Source of the DNA: Acidovorax benzenivorans
GTDB taxonomy: Bacteria; Pseudomonadota; Gammaproteobacteria; Burkholderiales; Burkholderiaceae_C
Reading direction: 5' to 3'
Assembly: GCF_028680575.1 (NCBI RefSeq)
Contig: NZ_JAPCKI010000021.1
Coordinates: 1 to 64,000 of the forward strand
Length of the DNA stretch: 64,000 bases
The notes under the pieces are model-generated. The model saw only the letters and a program-made list of their open reading frames with translations, was not told where the DNA came from and did no database searches. Each line of letters opens with the position of its first letter. Positions within the stretch are counted from its first letter, which is position 1. This document shows positions 44,854 through 53,495 of this stretch, one piece after another. Both the position numbers and the translations under genes were made by a program.

Positions 44854-45126
44854 CTACACGTCCAGCAGCGGGCGGTGCTTGATGTGCCGCGCGAATACGG
44901 CCATGAACTGCGGATCGACGCGCGCGCCCCACACCGCCAGCGAATGGCCGACGATCCAGAGCACCACGCCCGGAATCCACAGTTGCAGGCCCAGCCCGAC
45001 GGCGGCGGCCAGCGTCCCGTTGGCAATCGCCACGGTGCGCGGTGCGCCACCCAGAAGGATTGGCTCGGTCAGCGAGCGATGCAGCGGCACCTCGAAGCCG
45101 ACCGCGAAGCTATCCGGGGCACTCAT
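44854..45126 (-). CDS. trbD: conjugal transfer protein TrbD (VirB3-like)
   Basis: A 90-residue inner-membrane protein. The start ATG 45126 overlaps the trbC stop (ATGA). It has the family opening VPLHRSLTEPILLGGAPR and one or two hydrophobic segments (GTLAAAVGLGLQLWIPGVVL). It lies 12 bases before trbE. Confidence 0.92.
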   Translation of the reverse strand: MSAPDSFAVGFEVPLHRSLTEPILLGGAPRTVAIANGTLAAAVGLGLQLWIPGVVLWIVGHSLAVWGARVDPQFMAVFARHIKHRPLLDV

Positions 45127-45500
45127 ACGACGGCCCCGCCGGAGAAGCTGAAGAACGACAGGAAGAAGCTCGAAGCCGCGAACGCGATGGACAGACCGAA
45201 CACGATTTGGATCAGCTTGCGGAAGCCGCCCGACGTGTCGCCGAAGGCGAGCGCGAGGCCCGTGGCAATGATGATGATGACCGCGACGATGCGCGCCACC
45301 GGCCCCTGAATGGATTCGAGGATGGATTGCAGCGGGCCTTCCCAGGGCATCGAGGAGCCGGCGGCCTGTGCGGTTCCGGCCAGAAACAGCAGCAGCGCGG
45401 CCAGCAGCAGCCCTTGCCCCGCAGGGCGGGCCAGGCTGCGCAGCCGTGCAAGGCGCAAAGCCGGATTTACGGAAAAACGGAAGGCATAGGCATGCGTCAT
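45123..45500 (-). CDS. trbC: conjugative pilin TrbC (VirB2-like)
   Basis: A 125-residue prepilin with a long positively charged leader and hydrophobic signal (GLLLAALLLFLAGTAQAAG). The mature pilin has two hydrophobic segments, IVAVIIIIATGLALAFGD and IQIVFGLSIAFAASSFF. Overlaps trbB and trbD by 4 bases each. Confidence 0.92.
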   Translation of the reverse strand: MTHAYAFRFSVNPALRLARLRSLARPAGQGLLLAALLLFLAGTAQAAGSSMPWEGPLQSILESIQGPVARIVAVIIIIATGLALAFGDTSGGFRKLIQIVFGLSIAFAASSFFLSFFSFSGGAVV

Positions 45501-46561
45501 GGCAGTTCTCCAAGTGAGTCAGGAAACGGGGAAGTCGCCGCAGTGGGTCCGGCATCGGGAAGTGGCAGCAACTCGGGAAACGGCATGTCCTGCGCGTCCG
45601 TCTCCCAATCCGCCAATCGGTATCCCAGGCCGTCGAAGCCGACGACGCGGGCGATGCTCTCGATGCGGCGCTTGCGTCCACGCCCGGTGATGTGGATCAC
45701 CACGTTGACCGCCTCGGCGATCAGCGCACGGGGCGGGTTCACGGCTACTTCGAGAATCAGTTGCTCCAGGCGCAGCAGCGCGCCGAGCGCGGAGCCGGCG
45801 TGGATCGTGGCGATGCCGCCGGGGTGGCCCGTGCCCCAGACCTTGATGAGATCCAGCGCCTCGGCGCCGCGCACCTCGCCGACGACGACGCGATCCGGTC
45901 GCAGGCGCATGGACGAACGCACCAACTCGGTCATCGACACTACGCCTTGCCGCGTGCGCAGCGGCACGTGGTCGCGGGCCGCGCATTGCAGTTCCACCGT
46001 GTCTTCGAGTACGAGCACGCGGTCGCCCGTGGCGGCGATCTCGGCCAGCAACGCATTGGCGAGCGTGGTCTTGCCGCTGCTGGTGGCGCCGGCGATCAAG
46101 ACGTTCTGGCGTTCGCGCACAGCGTGCACCAGAAAGCCCGCCTGGGCGCTGGTCATCATCCCGTCGATGACGTACCGCTCCAGCGGGATCACGCCGATGG
46201 CGCGCTTGCGCAGCGCGAAGGCCGGCCCCGGTGCGGCCGGCGGCAAGATGCCCTCGAAGCGTTCTCCTGTTTCCGGCAACTCGGCCGACAGCAGAGGTTG
46301 GCCGCGATGCACCTCCGCACCGACGTGGGCCGCGACAAGGCGAATGATGCGTTCACCATCGGCCTCGGGTAGCTCCACACCCATCGGTGCGCGGCCTGAC
46401 GAAAGCCGGTCGATCCACAAGGTGCGATCAGGGTTCAGCATCACTTCCACCACGTCCGGGTCTTCCAGCGCGGCAGCGATCAACGGCCCCATGGCCGTGC
46501 GCAGCATCTGGATGCGACGGTCGAGCGACGTGGCGCTCATGGACTGCCGAGCGGCGCTCAT
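45497..46561 (-). CDS. trbB: conjugal transfer ATPase TrbB (VirB11-like)
   Basis: A 354-residue hexameric secretion ATPase. Walker A is LIAGATSSGKTTLANALL near residue 155, followed by VLEDTVELQC (Asp box), MRLRPDRVVVGEVRG (Walker B region) and the His-box GTGHPGGIATIHAGSA. The ATG at 46561 overlaps the upstream CopG-like gene; an internal ATG at 46540 is possible. Confidence 0.96.
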   Translation of the reverse strand: MSAARQSMSATSLDRRIQMLRTAMGPLIAAALEDPDVVEVMLNPDRTLWIDRLSSGRAPMGVELPEADGERIIRLVAAHVGAEVHRGQPLLSAELPETGERFEGILPPAAPGPAFALRKRAIGVIPLERYVIDGMMTSAQAGFLVHAVRERQNVLIAGATSSGKTTLANALLAEIAATGDRVLVLEDTVELQCAARDHVPLRTRQGVVSMTELVRSSMRLRPDRVVVGEVRGAEALDLIKVWGTGHPGGIATIHAGSALGALLRLEQLILEVAVNPPRALIAEAVNVVIHITGRGRKRRIESIARVVGFDGLGYRLADWETDAQDMPFPELLPLPDAGPTAATSPFPDSLGELP

Positions 46562-47022
46562 GACGCACGCTCTTGCGCTTGCGCGGTTGCCGCCGCGTCT
46601 TCCATCCGCATTGGGTCGGGATGCAGCTCCTCCACCACGTCGCGCACTAAGCTCCGGCCCCGCAGCAGGTGGCGGCCGAGTTGTTCGATGAACTGCTCGA
46701 AGCGCGCTTTGCCCTGGGCGCGAGCCGCGTCTTGGTGCGCCTCGGGAACCGGCGTGCTCACGGTCAGGTAGTAGCGGATGAACAGCGCCAGTGTCTCGAT
46801 GGCGATGTTCTGGTCGCGCTCCATGCGCTCGGCCTGCCGCGAGAGGCGATCAAGCCGCTTGGCGATGGCCGCCTCGCGCTGGTCGGCCGCATCGGGCGAC
46901 AGCCACGATGCGAGCGCCGCCGCGACGATGGATGACTTGGACACGCCTTTCTTGGCGGCCAGCTCATCGAGCCGCTTGGCGTGCTCTGGCTGGATGAACA
47001 GGTTGAGGCGGTAGTGGCTCAT
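46558..47022 (-). CDS. CopG-type ribbon-helix-helix protein
   Basis: A 154-residue protein whose first 45 residues (YRLNLFIQPEHAKRLDELAA, then KGVSKSSIVAAAL) form a ribbon-helix-helix DNA-binding motif. A helical C-terminal region follows. A gene of this kind between traG and trbB is usual in Tn4371-like ICEs and may regulate the operon. It overlaps both neighbours by 4 bases. Confidence 0.85.
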   Translation of the reverse strand: MSHYRLNLFIQPEHAKRLDELAAKKGVSKSSIVAAALASWLSPDAADQREAAIAKRLDRLSRQAERMERDQNIAIETLALFIRYYLTVSTPVPEAHQDAARAQGKARFEQFIEQLGRHLLRGRSLVRDVVEELHPDPMRMEDAAATAQAQERAS

Positions 47023-49022
47023 AGCTCGATTCCGTCGTTGGGATTCAGCGATGCCAGCCGGGCCGTGCGCTGCATGGCTGGATCAAGCTGGCGAGGAAGG
47101 GGAAGCGGCAGGTCGTCGTCGTCATCGAGTAGCGCGAGGTCGGCCGCGGGAGCGGCCAGCTCGGGGTCGTAGGCGACGGTCTCAGTTAGTTCGGGTTGAC
47201 GGCGCGGGCCGCCGTCGTCGGCAGATGCGCCGAAGCCTTCGGCGGTATCGATCACAGACGCCGCAGGCACGGCAGGAATCGCCAGCCCGCTCCAGTCGTC
47301 CGGGCGAGTCGGCGGCGCATCGGCGTATTGCCCGTCCGCCAGCGCCGGCGGCGGCAGCACGCGCTGCTTGAAATTGGCGTCCGCGTAGTAGCGCAGCTTT
47401 TTGGCCTTGATCGGCGCCACGCTGGACACCATCACAACCGCCTCGTCGGGCGGAAGCTGCATCACTTCACCTGGCGTCAGCAGCGGTCGCGCCGTCTCCT
47501 GCCGCGACACCATCAGGTGCCCCAGCCATGGCGCCAGCCGGTGGCCCGCGTAGTTGCGCTGTGCGCGCAGCTCAGTCGCGGTGCCGAGTGTTTCGGAGAT
47601 ACGCTTGGCGGTGCGTTCGTCGTTCGTGGCAAACGTCACGCGCACATGGCAGTTGTCCAGGATCGAATGGTTCTGACCGTAGGCTTTGTCGATCTGGTTG
47701 AGCGACTGCGCGATGAGGAAGCTGCGGATGCCGTAGCCCGCCATGAAAGCCAGCGCCGTCTCGAAGAAGTCCAGACGCCCCAGTGCCGGAAACTCGTCGA
47801 GCATCAGCAGCAGCTTGTGGCGGCGCTCGATGCCGTCGGAGCCATCGAGCGATTCGGTAAGGCGTCGCCCGATTTGGTTGAGGATCAGGCGGATGAGCGG
47901 CTTCGTGCGCGAAATGTCCGAAGGCGGCACCACCAGATACAGCGACACCGGATGCTCGGCTGCGATCAGGTCGGCGATACGCCAGTCGCAGCGCGAGGTG
48001 ACTTCGGCCACCGTGGGATCGCGGTACAGGCCGAGGAACGACATGGCGGTGCTCAACACGCCGGAACGCTCGTTGTCCGACTTGTTGAGCACTTCGCGCG
48101 CAGCGGAGGCCACCACCGGATGCGGGCTATCGCCGAGGTGCGGCGTGGTCATCATCCGGTGCAAGGTCATCTCGAAGGGGCTGGCCGGATCGGACAGGAA
48201 GTTGGCGACGCCGCGCAGTGTCTTGTCCTCGCCTGCGTAAAGCACATGCAGGATGGCCCCGACCAACAGCGCGTGGCTGGTCTTTTCCCAATGGTTGCGT
48301 TTCTCCAGCGCGCCTTCGGGATCGACCAGAATGTCAGCGATGTTCTGCACGTCGCGCACTTCATGCGCGCCGCGCCGGACTTCCAGCAGCGGGTTATAGG
48401 CCGCCGATTTCGCATCGGTGGGGTTGAACAGCAAGCAATGCGAGAAGCGCGAACGCCAGCCTGCCGTGATCTGCCAGTTCTCGCCCTTGATGTCGTGGAT
48501 GACGGCCGAGGCTGACCAGGACAGCAACGTCGGCACCACCAGGCCCACGCCCTTGCCCGAGCGCGTGGGCGCGAAGGTCAGGACGTGTTCCGGGCCTTCA
48601 TGGCGCAGGTATTGGCGGTCGTGCTGGCCAAGGAACACGCCGGACGGTTGTGTGAGACCCGCCTTGCGAATGTCCTGCGCGTTGGCCCATCGCGCAGAGC
48701 CGTAGGTCGTGACTAGGCGCGACTGCCGCGAGCGCCAGACCGACATGCCGATGGCGACCGCCACCGCCAGCAGGCCGCTGCCGCCCGCGATGGCACCGCC
48801 GGCATCGAACACGCGCGGCGCGTAAGCGTCGAAAAAGAACCACCACTCAAACAGCTTCCACGGGTGGTAGACCGGCGTCCCAAGAACATCAAACCAAGGC
48901 AAGCCAAGGCGTAGTTGATAACCAAGGGTAGCGGCTGTCCATTGTGTGGCGCCCCACACGCCAACGATCACGATGCCGAATACCACGGCGATCTGACCGA
49001 ACAGCACGTTCGTTCCTTGCAT
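47019..49022 (-). CDS. traG: type IV coupling protein TraG (VirD4-like)
   Basis: A 667-residue inner-membrane ATPase that recruits the relaxase-DNA complex to the channel. The start ATG 49022 gives MQGTNVLFGQ; a start at 49073 is in frame. It has N-terminal TM segments (IAVVFGIVIVGVWGATQW and one near residue 75), Walker A FAPTRSGKGVGLVVPTLL near residue 155, Walker B LLLMLDEFPALG, and the long acidic C-terminal tail DDDDDLPLPLP. First gene of the conjugation operon; a terminator at 49149 separates it from upstream genes. Confidence 0.96.
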   Translation of the reverse strand: MQGTNVLFGQIAVVFGIVIVGVWGATQWTAATLGYQLRLGLPWFDVLGTPVYHPWKLFEWWFFFDAYAPRVFDAGGAIAGGSGLLAVAVAIGMSVWRSRQSRLVTTYGSARWANAQDIRKAGLTQPSGVFLGQHDRQYLRHEGPEHVLTFAPTRSGKGVGLVVPTLLSWSASAVIHDIKGENWQITAGWRSRFSHCLLFNPTDAKSAAYNPLLEVRRGAHEVRDVQNIADILVDPEGALEKRNHWEKTSHALLVGAILHVLYAGEDKTLRGVANFLSDPASPFEMTLHRMMTTPHLGDSPHPVVASAAREVLNKSDNERSGVLSTAMSFLGLYRDPTVAEVTSRCDWRIADLIAAEHPVSLYLVVPPSDISRTKPLIRLILNQIGRRLTESLDGSDGIERRHKLLLMLDEFPALGRLDFFETALAFMAGYGIRSFLIAQSLNQIDKAYGQNHSILDNCHVRVTFATNDERTAKRISETLGTATELRAQRNYAGHRLAPWLGHLMVSRQETARPLLTPGEVMQLPPDEAVVMVSSVAPIKAKKLRYYADANFKQRVLPPPALADGQYADAPPTRPDDWSGLAIPAVPAASVIDTAEGFGASADDGGPRRQPELTETVAYDPELAAPAADLALLDDDDDLPLPLPRQLDPAMQRTARLASLNPNDGIEL

Positions 49023-49148
49023 GACCGGGCCTCCGATTTCTCCTGCGCTGCTTCCCCATGGAAAGAGCGGCACAAGGACGTGCCGCAGGCGTCAGGATCG
49101 GTGCCGGATCAGTGTCGGTCAAAGGCCGTTATGGCAGGAATTGAGGCT

Positions 49149-49169
49149 AAAAAAGCAGGAGTTCCTGCT
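49149..49169 (-). terminator. Rho-independent terminator upstream of traG
   Basis: On the minus strand: AGCAGG-AACT-CCTGCT followed by TTTTTT. It lies downstream of the second exclusion-type lipoprotein gene and upstream of traG, so the tra/trb operon must have its own promoter within about 49023-49148. Confidence 0.85.
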
Positions 49170-49265
49170 GTAGCGACGGGAAGAAAGGCGTTGCAACCAC
49201 GAGCGCATTTCAGCGTGGCGAGGTAACGGAAGGATTTTTCCAAAGCGAAGCGACTGCGCGGGTGA

Positions 49266-49493
49266 CTACCTGGGTTTCTGCTCCGGCCGATCACCGTAGA
49301 AACGCCGCTTGGCGGCTTCTGCGGCGCGTCGGCAAAGTTCATCATCGACCTTCGCGCGATCTTCCTTGCACAGCCGTTGAATCTCCTTGATGCGTTCGGG
49401 ATTGGCTGTAAGCGCGTCTACCGTTTCTGAAAGTTGAGAGGGTCCACATGCAGTCAGTGTGGCAGCCAGCATCAGCAGCATCACCTTATTCAT
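49266..49493 (-). CDS. EexN-family entry-exclusion-type lipoprotein
   Basis: A 75-residue lipoprotein. The start ATG 49493 gives MNKVMLLMLAATLTACGPS with lipobox LTAC. The mature part DALTANPERIKEIQRLCKED followed by CRRAAEAAKRRFYG is the EexN signature. The TrbK-position protein at 41253 has the same spacing of Ala-Leu, Pro, Arg-X-Lys, Cys and Cys-Arg residues. It follows the LysR gene closely and ends before the terminator at 49149. Confidence 0.82.
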   Translation of the reverse strand: MNKVMLLMLAATLTACGPSQLSETVDALTANPERIKEIQRLCKEDRAKVDDELCRRAAEAAKRRFYGDRPEQKPR

Positions 49494-49506
49494 GGTTCCA
49501 ATCCTT

Positions 49507-50433
49507 TCATCGGGTGGGTCGGGAATTTTTGGCATTGCTCAGATTACCTGCCGAGTCAATGAAGGCCACTCGTTCAATGAACCGGGTCAACATCTCAGGA
49601 GTCTCCGCATCACGACGCAGCAGATAGGTTGTCAGCATCGGCGGTTTACCCGCCAAGGGTCGAGCCACAACACCAAGCTCGCGACTGGAGCTGATGTGCG
49701 CCGCGCCAGCCAGGCCCAAGGCCAACCCGGCGGAAACCAGAGTCATCATGAGGTCAAAGGTGGAAACGTGCTGGACTATCAGCGGCTCCTGCTCGTGCCT
49801 GCGCAGGATGCGCTCGACCTGACGCGCATGGCCTTCGCAGATTGCCGGATCGCCCAACACCAGCGGATAGTGCAGCACTTCCTCCAGCGGAACCTGCCTG
49901 AAGGAGAGCACGGGATGGCGAGCAGGTACTGCGACCATCAATTCGTCCTCCCAGGCAGATGTGGCCACGATGCCATCGCCCACATCATCGGCCATCGAAA
50001 AGCCGACATCGTATAGGTCATCGTGCAAGCCTTTGATCTGCTGGGCAAGCGGAACCTCGAATAATCGAACCTCGACCTCGGGGTCTTCTTCGCGGCACTG
50101 CGCAAGCAGCGCCGGCAAGCGTGATGGCGTGATGCCATCGGACAAGGCAATGCGCAATTGCCCGTGATAGCCATTGGAGGCAGACCTGACGCTATCGCGG
50201 GCTTGTTCCAGCGCAGTAAAGATGCGCGGTACGTGTTCCAAGAGCAATCGACCTGCACGGGTCAGTTGCGTGCTGCGGGTAGTGCGAACGAACAGGCGCG
50301 CACCAAGTTCTTCCTCCAGTTCCTTGATGGTGCGAGACAGCGGCGATTGGTCGATGTGTAGCCGTTCAGCGGCACGAGCGAAATGAAGCTCCTCCGCGAC
50401 AGCGATGAAACATCGAAGTTGGCGCAATTCCAC
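49507..50433 (-). CDS. LysR-family transcriptional regulator
   Basis: A 308-residue regulator. The N-terminal winged helix has MELRQLRCFIAVAEELHFAR, then AAERLHIDQSPLSRTIKELE at about residues 22-41. A LysR substrate domain follows. It begins at GTG 50433. It lies between the conjugation operon and the cargo operon on the same strand and ends 13 bases before the exclusion lipoprotein start, so the two may be co-transcribed. LysR genes near traG are seen in related ICEs. Its targets are not shown by the sequence. The gap 50434-50627 shows nothing else. Confidence 0.9.
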   Translation of the reverse strand: MELRQLRCFIAVAEELHFARAAERLHIDQSPLSRTIKELEEELGARLFVRTTRSTQLTRAGRLLLEHVPRIFTALEQARDSVRSASNGYHGQLRIALSDGITPSRLPALLAQCREEDPEVEVRLFEVPLAQQIKGLHDDLYDVGFSMADDVGDGIVATSAWEDELMVAVPARHPVLSFRQVPLEEVLHYPLVLGDPAICEGHARQVERILRRHEQEPLIVQHVSTFDLMMTLVSAGLALGLAGAAHISSSRELGVVARPLAGKPPMLTTYLLRRDAETPEMLTRFIERVAFIDSAGNLSNAKNSRPTR

Positions 50434-50627
50434 TTATGCCCTTCCTAGCGTTTCAGATCGTCCATGTTCTATGGGGTGCGGTCTGATGCTTCATTCATAT
50501 GAGCACACCAGGGACGCTGTCCTCCGAACCGAAAGTGTCCCGGTTGCGATGCAAGCAGTCCAATCCGAATTGCAAAAGCTAGTGGTATGTTACTCACTAA
50601 ATTATCAAAAGACAATGACTGAATCGA

Positions 50628-52646
50628 TCAATAGGCGAGGCAAGTCCCCCTCCTTTCGGCGGGAGGGAGGTCTGCGGTTGTCAGCTGATGCCTTGCAATG
50701 TCTTCACGCAGGATTCGCGTGATCTCCGCGATTGAAGCAGCGGTCTCCTGCACGCTGTGCCCGGACACGATGATTCTTTCCGAGGCGGCCCCCTCCAAAT
50801 GGGCACTTCTGTACGGAACCAGGCCGTCGTCGGAGTCCGCAAGAGAACCATCGGTGTTCTGCCTGGCGATAATCGAGTGATATAACACCCGACCCGAGAT
50901 AGGAAGCTCCGCTGCGGCTTTGACAAAAGGATCCTTTTCGTCGAGTTGATCAATGCTGTTGGGAATGCGCTCCAGGAGCGTTTCCTGGGTTGTTCCCATG
51001 GTGTAGGCGCGAGCCGGAATGGCGCCAGCGAGCGCTTCCAGCAGCGTCAGCGGCAAGCGGACCAATCCGGCTACCCAGCGCCCAAACCCTTGGCCGGCAA
51101 CCACGGTTCCACGGTGGGGCGTGGCGATGAATATCACCCGCTCAACACCTCGAAATGGCTGAAATTGCAGGAGAGGGTCAATTTTGGCGCGGCTCTTGCC
51201 AAGACGATTCAGATCGATCCTCGGATCCGATTCGGCCCATTTCAACAATTGCTGATCCGACGTGGAGACCATCAACCGCGCGAGCACTCCGCCCATGCTG
51301 TGCCCAACCAACACCAGCCCGTGTGAAGCTGCGGTTTTATCCTCCGGGTCGAAGTGATGCAAAGCGGCCAGCAGAACTTGTCGGATTGCCGCATGATTGG
51401 CTGGCAGCGGCATGTTCGTGGGGTAATAGACCTGCCAGACTTGGAAGGCGCACCGCAGTTCTTCGTCGGCCAGAAGTTCATTGGCCAGGTTGACCCAAGC
51501 CTCGGGGCTGCTCGCCAGTCCATGCAGCATCACGATGATGCGCCGCTGTGGATCGAATGGCTGCATCAGATACAGGCGCGGCTGATCGATTCCACGGTCA
51601 CGCCCAAGCAGACCCAACAACGATTGCCGATTGAACTCCGAGCGTGCCAGCCACAGACCATAGCCAGCTGTGAAATTGCCAGCCAGCGGAACGCGTTGCC
51701 CATGGAGCGACAAATAGTCTTGCACCAGCGGGTCATATACCGCAACGACGAGTTCGTGCGAGGCCAGCAGCTCCTCCATAGAGCGCACGTCGAAGCGGAG
51801 CACTACCGTCACGTTGGGGGTGGGCATTTCGTTCCAGGCGTTGGATTTCGTCGAAAAATCATCTCCGGTGGGTAACCCGTTTTGATTGATCAACGACTGG
51901 GCATCGGTTACGGCCACCAGTTCAGCGCCCAGGCCATCCCTACGGTAGATGCCGCGCAGACCTTGGAATCTCAGCGCGCTGGCAGGCAACAACTCGCGCG
52001 GCATTGCCGCGCCGTTCGGCAGGCGAGCATTCAGGTCAACTCGCAAAGTCCAATCACCCAAACGCAGCACACCTTTGGCCTTGACAGCCTTCGCATCCGG
52101 TTTCCCTTGGCGTACGCCAAACAGCTGTGCGACCGTTTTTTGTACTGCGTAGTTGTACCAGTCGCGCACCTGCGTCTGCCGCTCCTCAAACGCGCGTTCG
52201 CCGGGTGCGCGCCTGGTAAAGAAGAGATAGGCATACGCATACCGTGCCGTCTCGATCCAAGCTGAAGTGGAGGAGGATTCGGTGTAAGGAGCCGAAATTG
52301 AAATGGACACGGCATGCTGCAACCAAAGCTCAGCCAGAGCCGATGTCCTAGTCTCTTCGTCCATGTCCTTGACCGCGGCTATCGCCGCAATACAAGCAAG
52401 TGAGGTGCTCTTTGCGCAGGCCCGTTCATCAATTTCGGCGACGCGGAGGGCCTGCACAGTCAACGCACTTAGTTTTCCCGTGCCGAGGACATCGCCCCGC
52501 CGTAGCGCAACGTATTCATCCGGTGCCATTGCGCGTACAGTCACAGAGGGCTTGAACTCGCTGACAATCGCGCAGCCGCCAAGTGCGAACACGGCAACGA
52601 TCACGATCGACCACCGCAAAGAGAATGCAAAGGCCACCTGTCTCAC
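50628..52646 (-). CDS. alpha/beta-hydrolase (lipase-like) lipoprotein
   Basis: About 672 residues from GTG 52646. The signal RWSIVIVAVFALGGCAIVSE has a lipobox near residue 25. The N-terminal half has no recognised domain. The C-terminal half is an alpha/beta hydrolase: oxyanion region IVMLHGLASSPEAW, nucleophile Ser in LVGHSMGGVLARLM, and probable acidic and His residues in DSDDGLVPYRSAH and IVSGHSVQETA. It may be an esterase/lipase at the cell envelope. The much longer reading to 53219 only adds the SDR gene in the wrong frame. It is the last gene of the PHA operon; a role in polymer or lipid turnover is inference. Confidence 0.78.
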   Translation of the reverse strand: MRQVAFAFSLRWSIVIVAVFALGGCAIVSEFKPSVTVRAMAPDEYVALRRGDVLGTGKLSALTVQALRVAEIDERACAKSTSLACIAAIAAVKDMDEETRTSALAELWLQHAVSISISAPYTESSSTSAWIETARYAYAYLFFTRRAPGERAFEERQTQVRDWYNYAVQKTVAQLFGVRQGKPDAKAVKAKGVLRLGDWTLRVDLNARLPNGAAMPRELLPASALRFQGLRGIYRRDGLGAELVAVTDAQSLINQNGLPTGDDFSTKSNAWNEMPTPNVTVVLRFDVRSMEELLASHELVVAVYDPLVQDYLSLHGQRVPLAGNFTAGYGLWLARSEFNRQSLLGLLGRDRGIDQPRLYLMQPFDPQRRIIVMLHGLASSPEAWVNLANELLADEELRCAFQVWQVYYPTNMPLPANHAAIRQVLLAALHHFDPEDKTAASHGLVLVGHSMGGVLARLMVSTSDQQLLKWAESDPRIDLNRLGKSRAKIDPLLQFQPFRGVERVIFIATPHRGTVVAGQGFGRWVAGLVRLPLTLLEALAGAIPARAYTMGTTQETLLERIPNSIDQLDEKDPFVKAAAELPISGRVLYHSIIARQNTDGSLADSDDGLVPYRSAHLEGAASERIIVSGHSVQETAASIAEITRILREDIARHQLTTADLPPAERRGTCLAY

Positions 52647-52693
52647 ACCTTGATGCTGCACCGGCGTTGCCGACCTCAGCCGCGACCGTAATT

Positions 52694-53446
52694 TCAAGCG
52701 GCGGTATAGCCGCCATCGACCACCAGCGCGCTGCCGCACATGTAGTTGGCGCCCTCGGAGAGCAGGAAGCAGGCAGCGTGGGCGATCTCTTCGGACTGGC
52801 CCAGGCGCCCGATTGCGTGCATGCCCTTGAGCGCCGCCAACGTCGCCTCGTCCAACACTTTGAGCAGCGGCGTATCGATATAGCCCGGGTGGATGGAGTT
52901 GATGCGGATGCCCTGCGCCGCGTAGGCCAGCGCCGCTGAACGCGTGAGGCCGGTGACACCGTGCTTGGCGGCGACGTAGGCTGGGGCGGTGGCGCTGCCA
53001 ACCAGGCCGAGGATGGACGACATGTTGACGATGGCACCACCACCGGCGGCCAGCATGGCCGGAATCTGCGCCCGCAGGGCATATTGAACACCAGAGAGAT
53101 TGACGTCGATGACGTGCTGCCACTCGTCCGCCGCCAGTTCTCCCGCAGGTTTGAGCGTACCGCTGATACCGGCATTGTTGAATGCCAGATCCAGGGCGCC
53201 GAAATGTTCGAGTGCGCACTGCACCGCTGCTTGTGCGTCGTCGGGACGGGCGGTGTTGCCGGCGTGCGCCACGGCGCGGCCGCCGGCGGCGTCGATGGCC
53301 TCCACCACGCGCCGTGCGGCCTCAAGGTCGATGTCGGAGACAACAACCTGCACGCCGTTGGCGGCCAGCAGACGGGCCGTCGCCTCGCCGATGCCGGAGC
53401 CACCGCCGCTGACGATGGCGCTGTTGCCCTTGAAGCTGTATTTCAT
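52694..53446 (-). CDS. short-chain dehydrogenase/reductase
   Basis: A 250-residue classical SDR from ATG 53446. It has cofactor motif VSGGGSGIGEATARLLAANG near residue 12, NNAG near 89, catalytic Ser in NMSSILG, and Tyr-Lys in AYVAAKHG near residue 155. The Asp in VVVSDIDLEAAR suggests NAD(H). Within a PHA operon it could be a 3-hydroxybutyrate dehydrogenase-like enzyme, but the sequence alone does not decide the substrate. Confidence 0.85.
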   Translation of the reverse strand: MKYSFKGNSAIVSGGGSGIGEATARLLAANGVQVVVSDIDLEAARRVVEAIDAAGGRAVAHAGNTARPDDAQAAVQCALEHFGALDLAFNNAGISGTLKPAGELAADEWQHVIDVNLSGVQYALRAQIPAMLAAGGGAIVNMSSILGLVGSATAPAYVAAKHGVTGLTRSAALAYAAQGIRINSIHPGYIDTPLLKVLDEATLAALKGMHAIGRLGQSEEIAHAACFLLSEGANYMCGSALVVDGGYTAA

Positions 53447-53495
53447 GGTGAAGACTCCATTTTGAAATGCGGGTTGAATCGGTGGCGCAAGCGCC

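Noticed and set aside
52647..53219. N-terminal extension of the lipase-like ORF to 53219 (863 residues)
   Set aside because: The extra part is the SDR gene read in another frame; it is Arg/Gly-rich without domain, while the signal peptide and lipobox begin right after GTG 52646.
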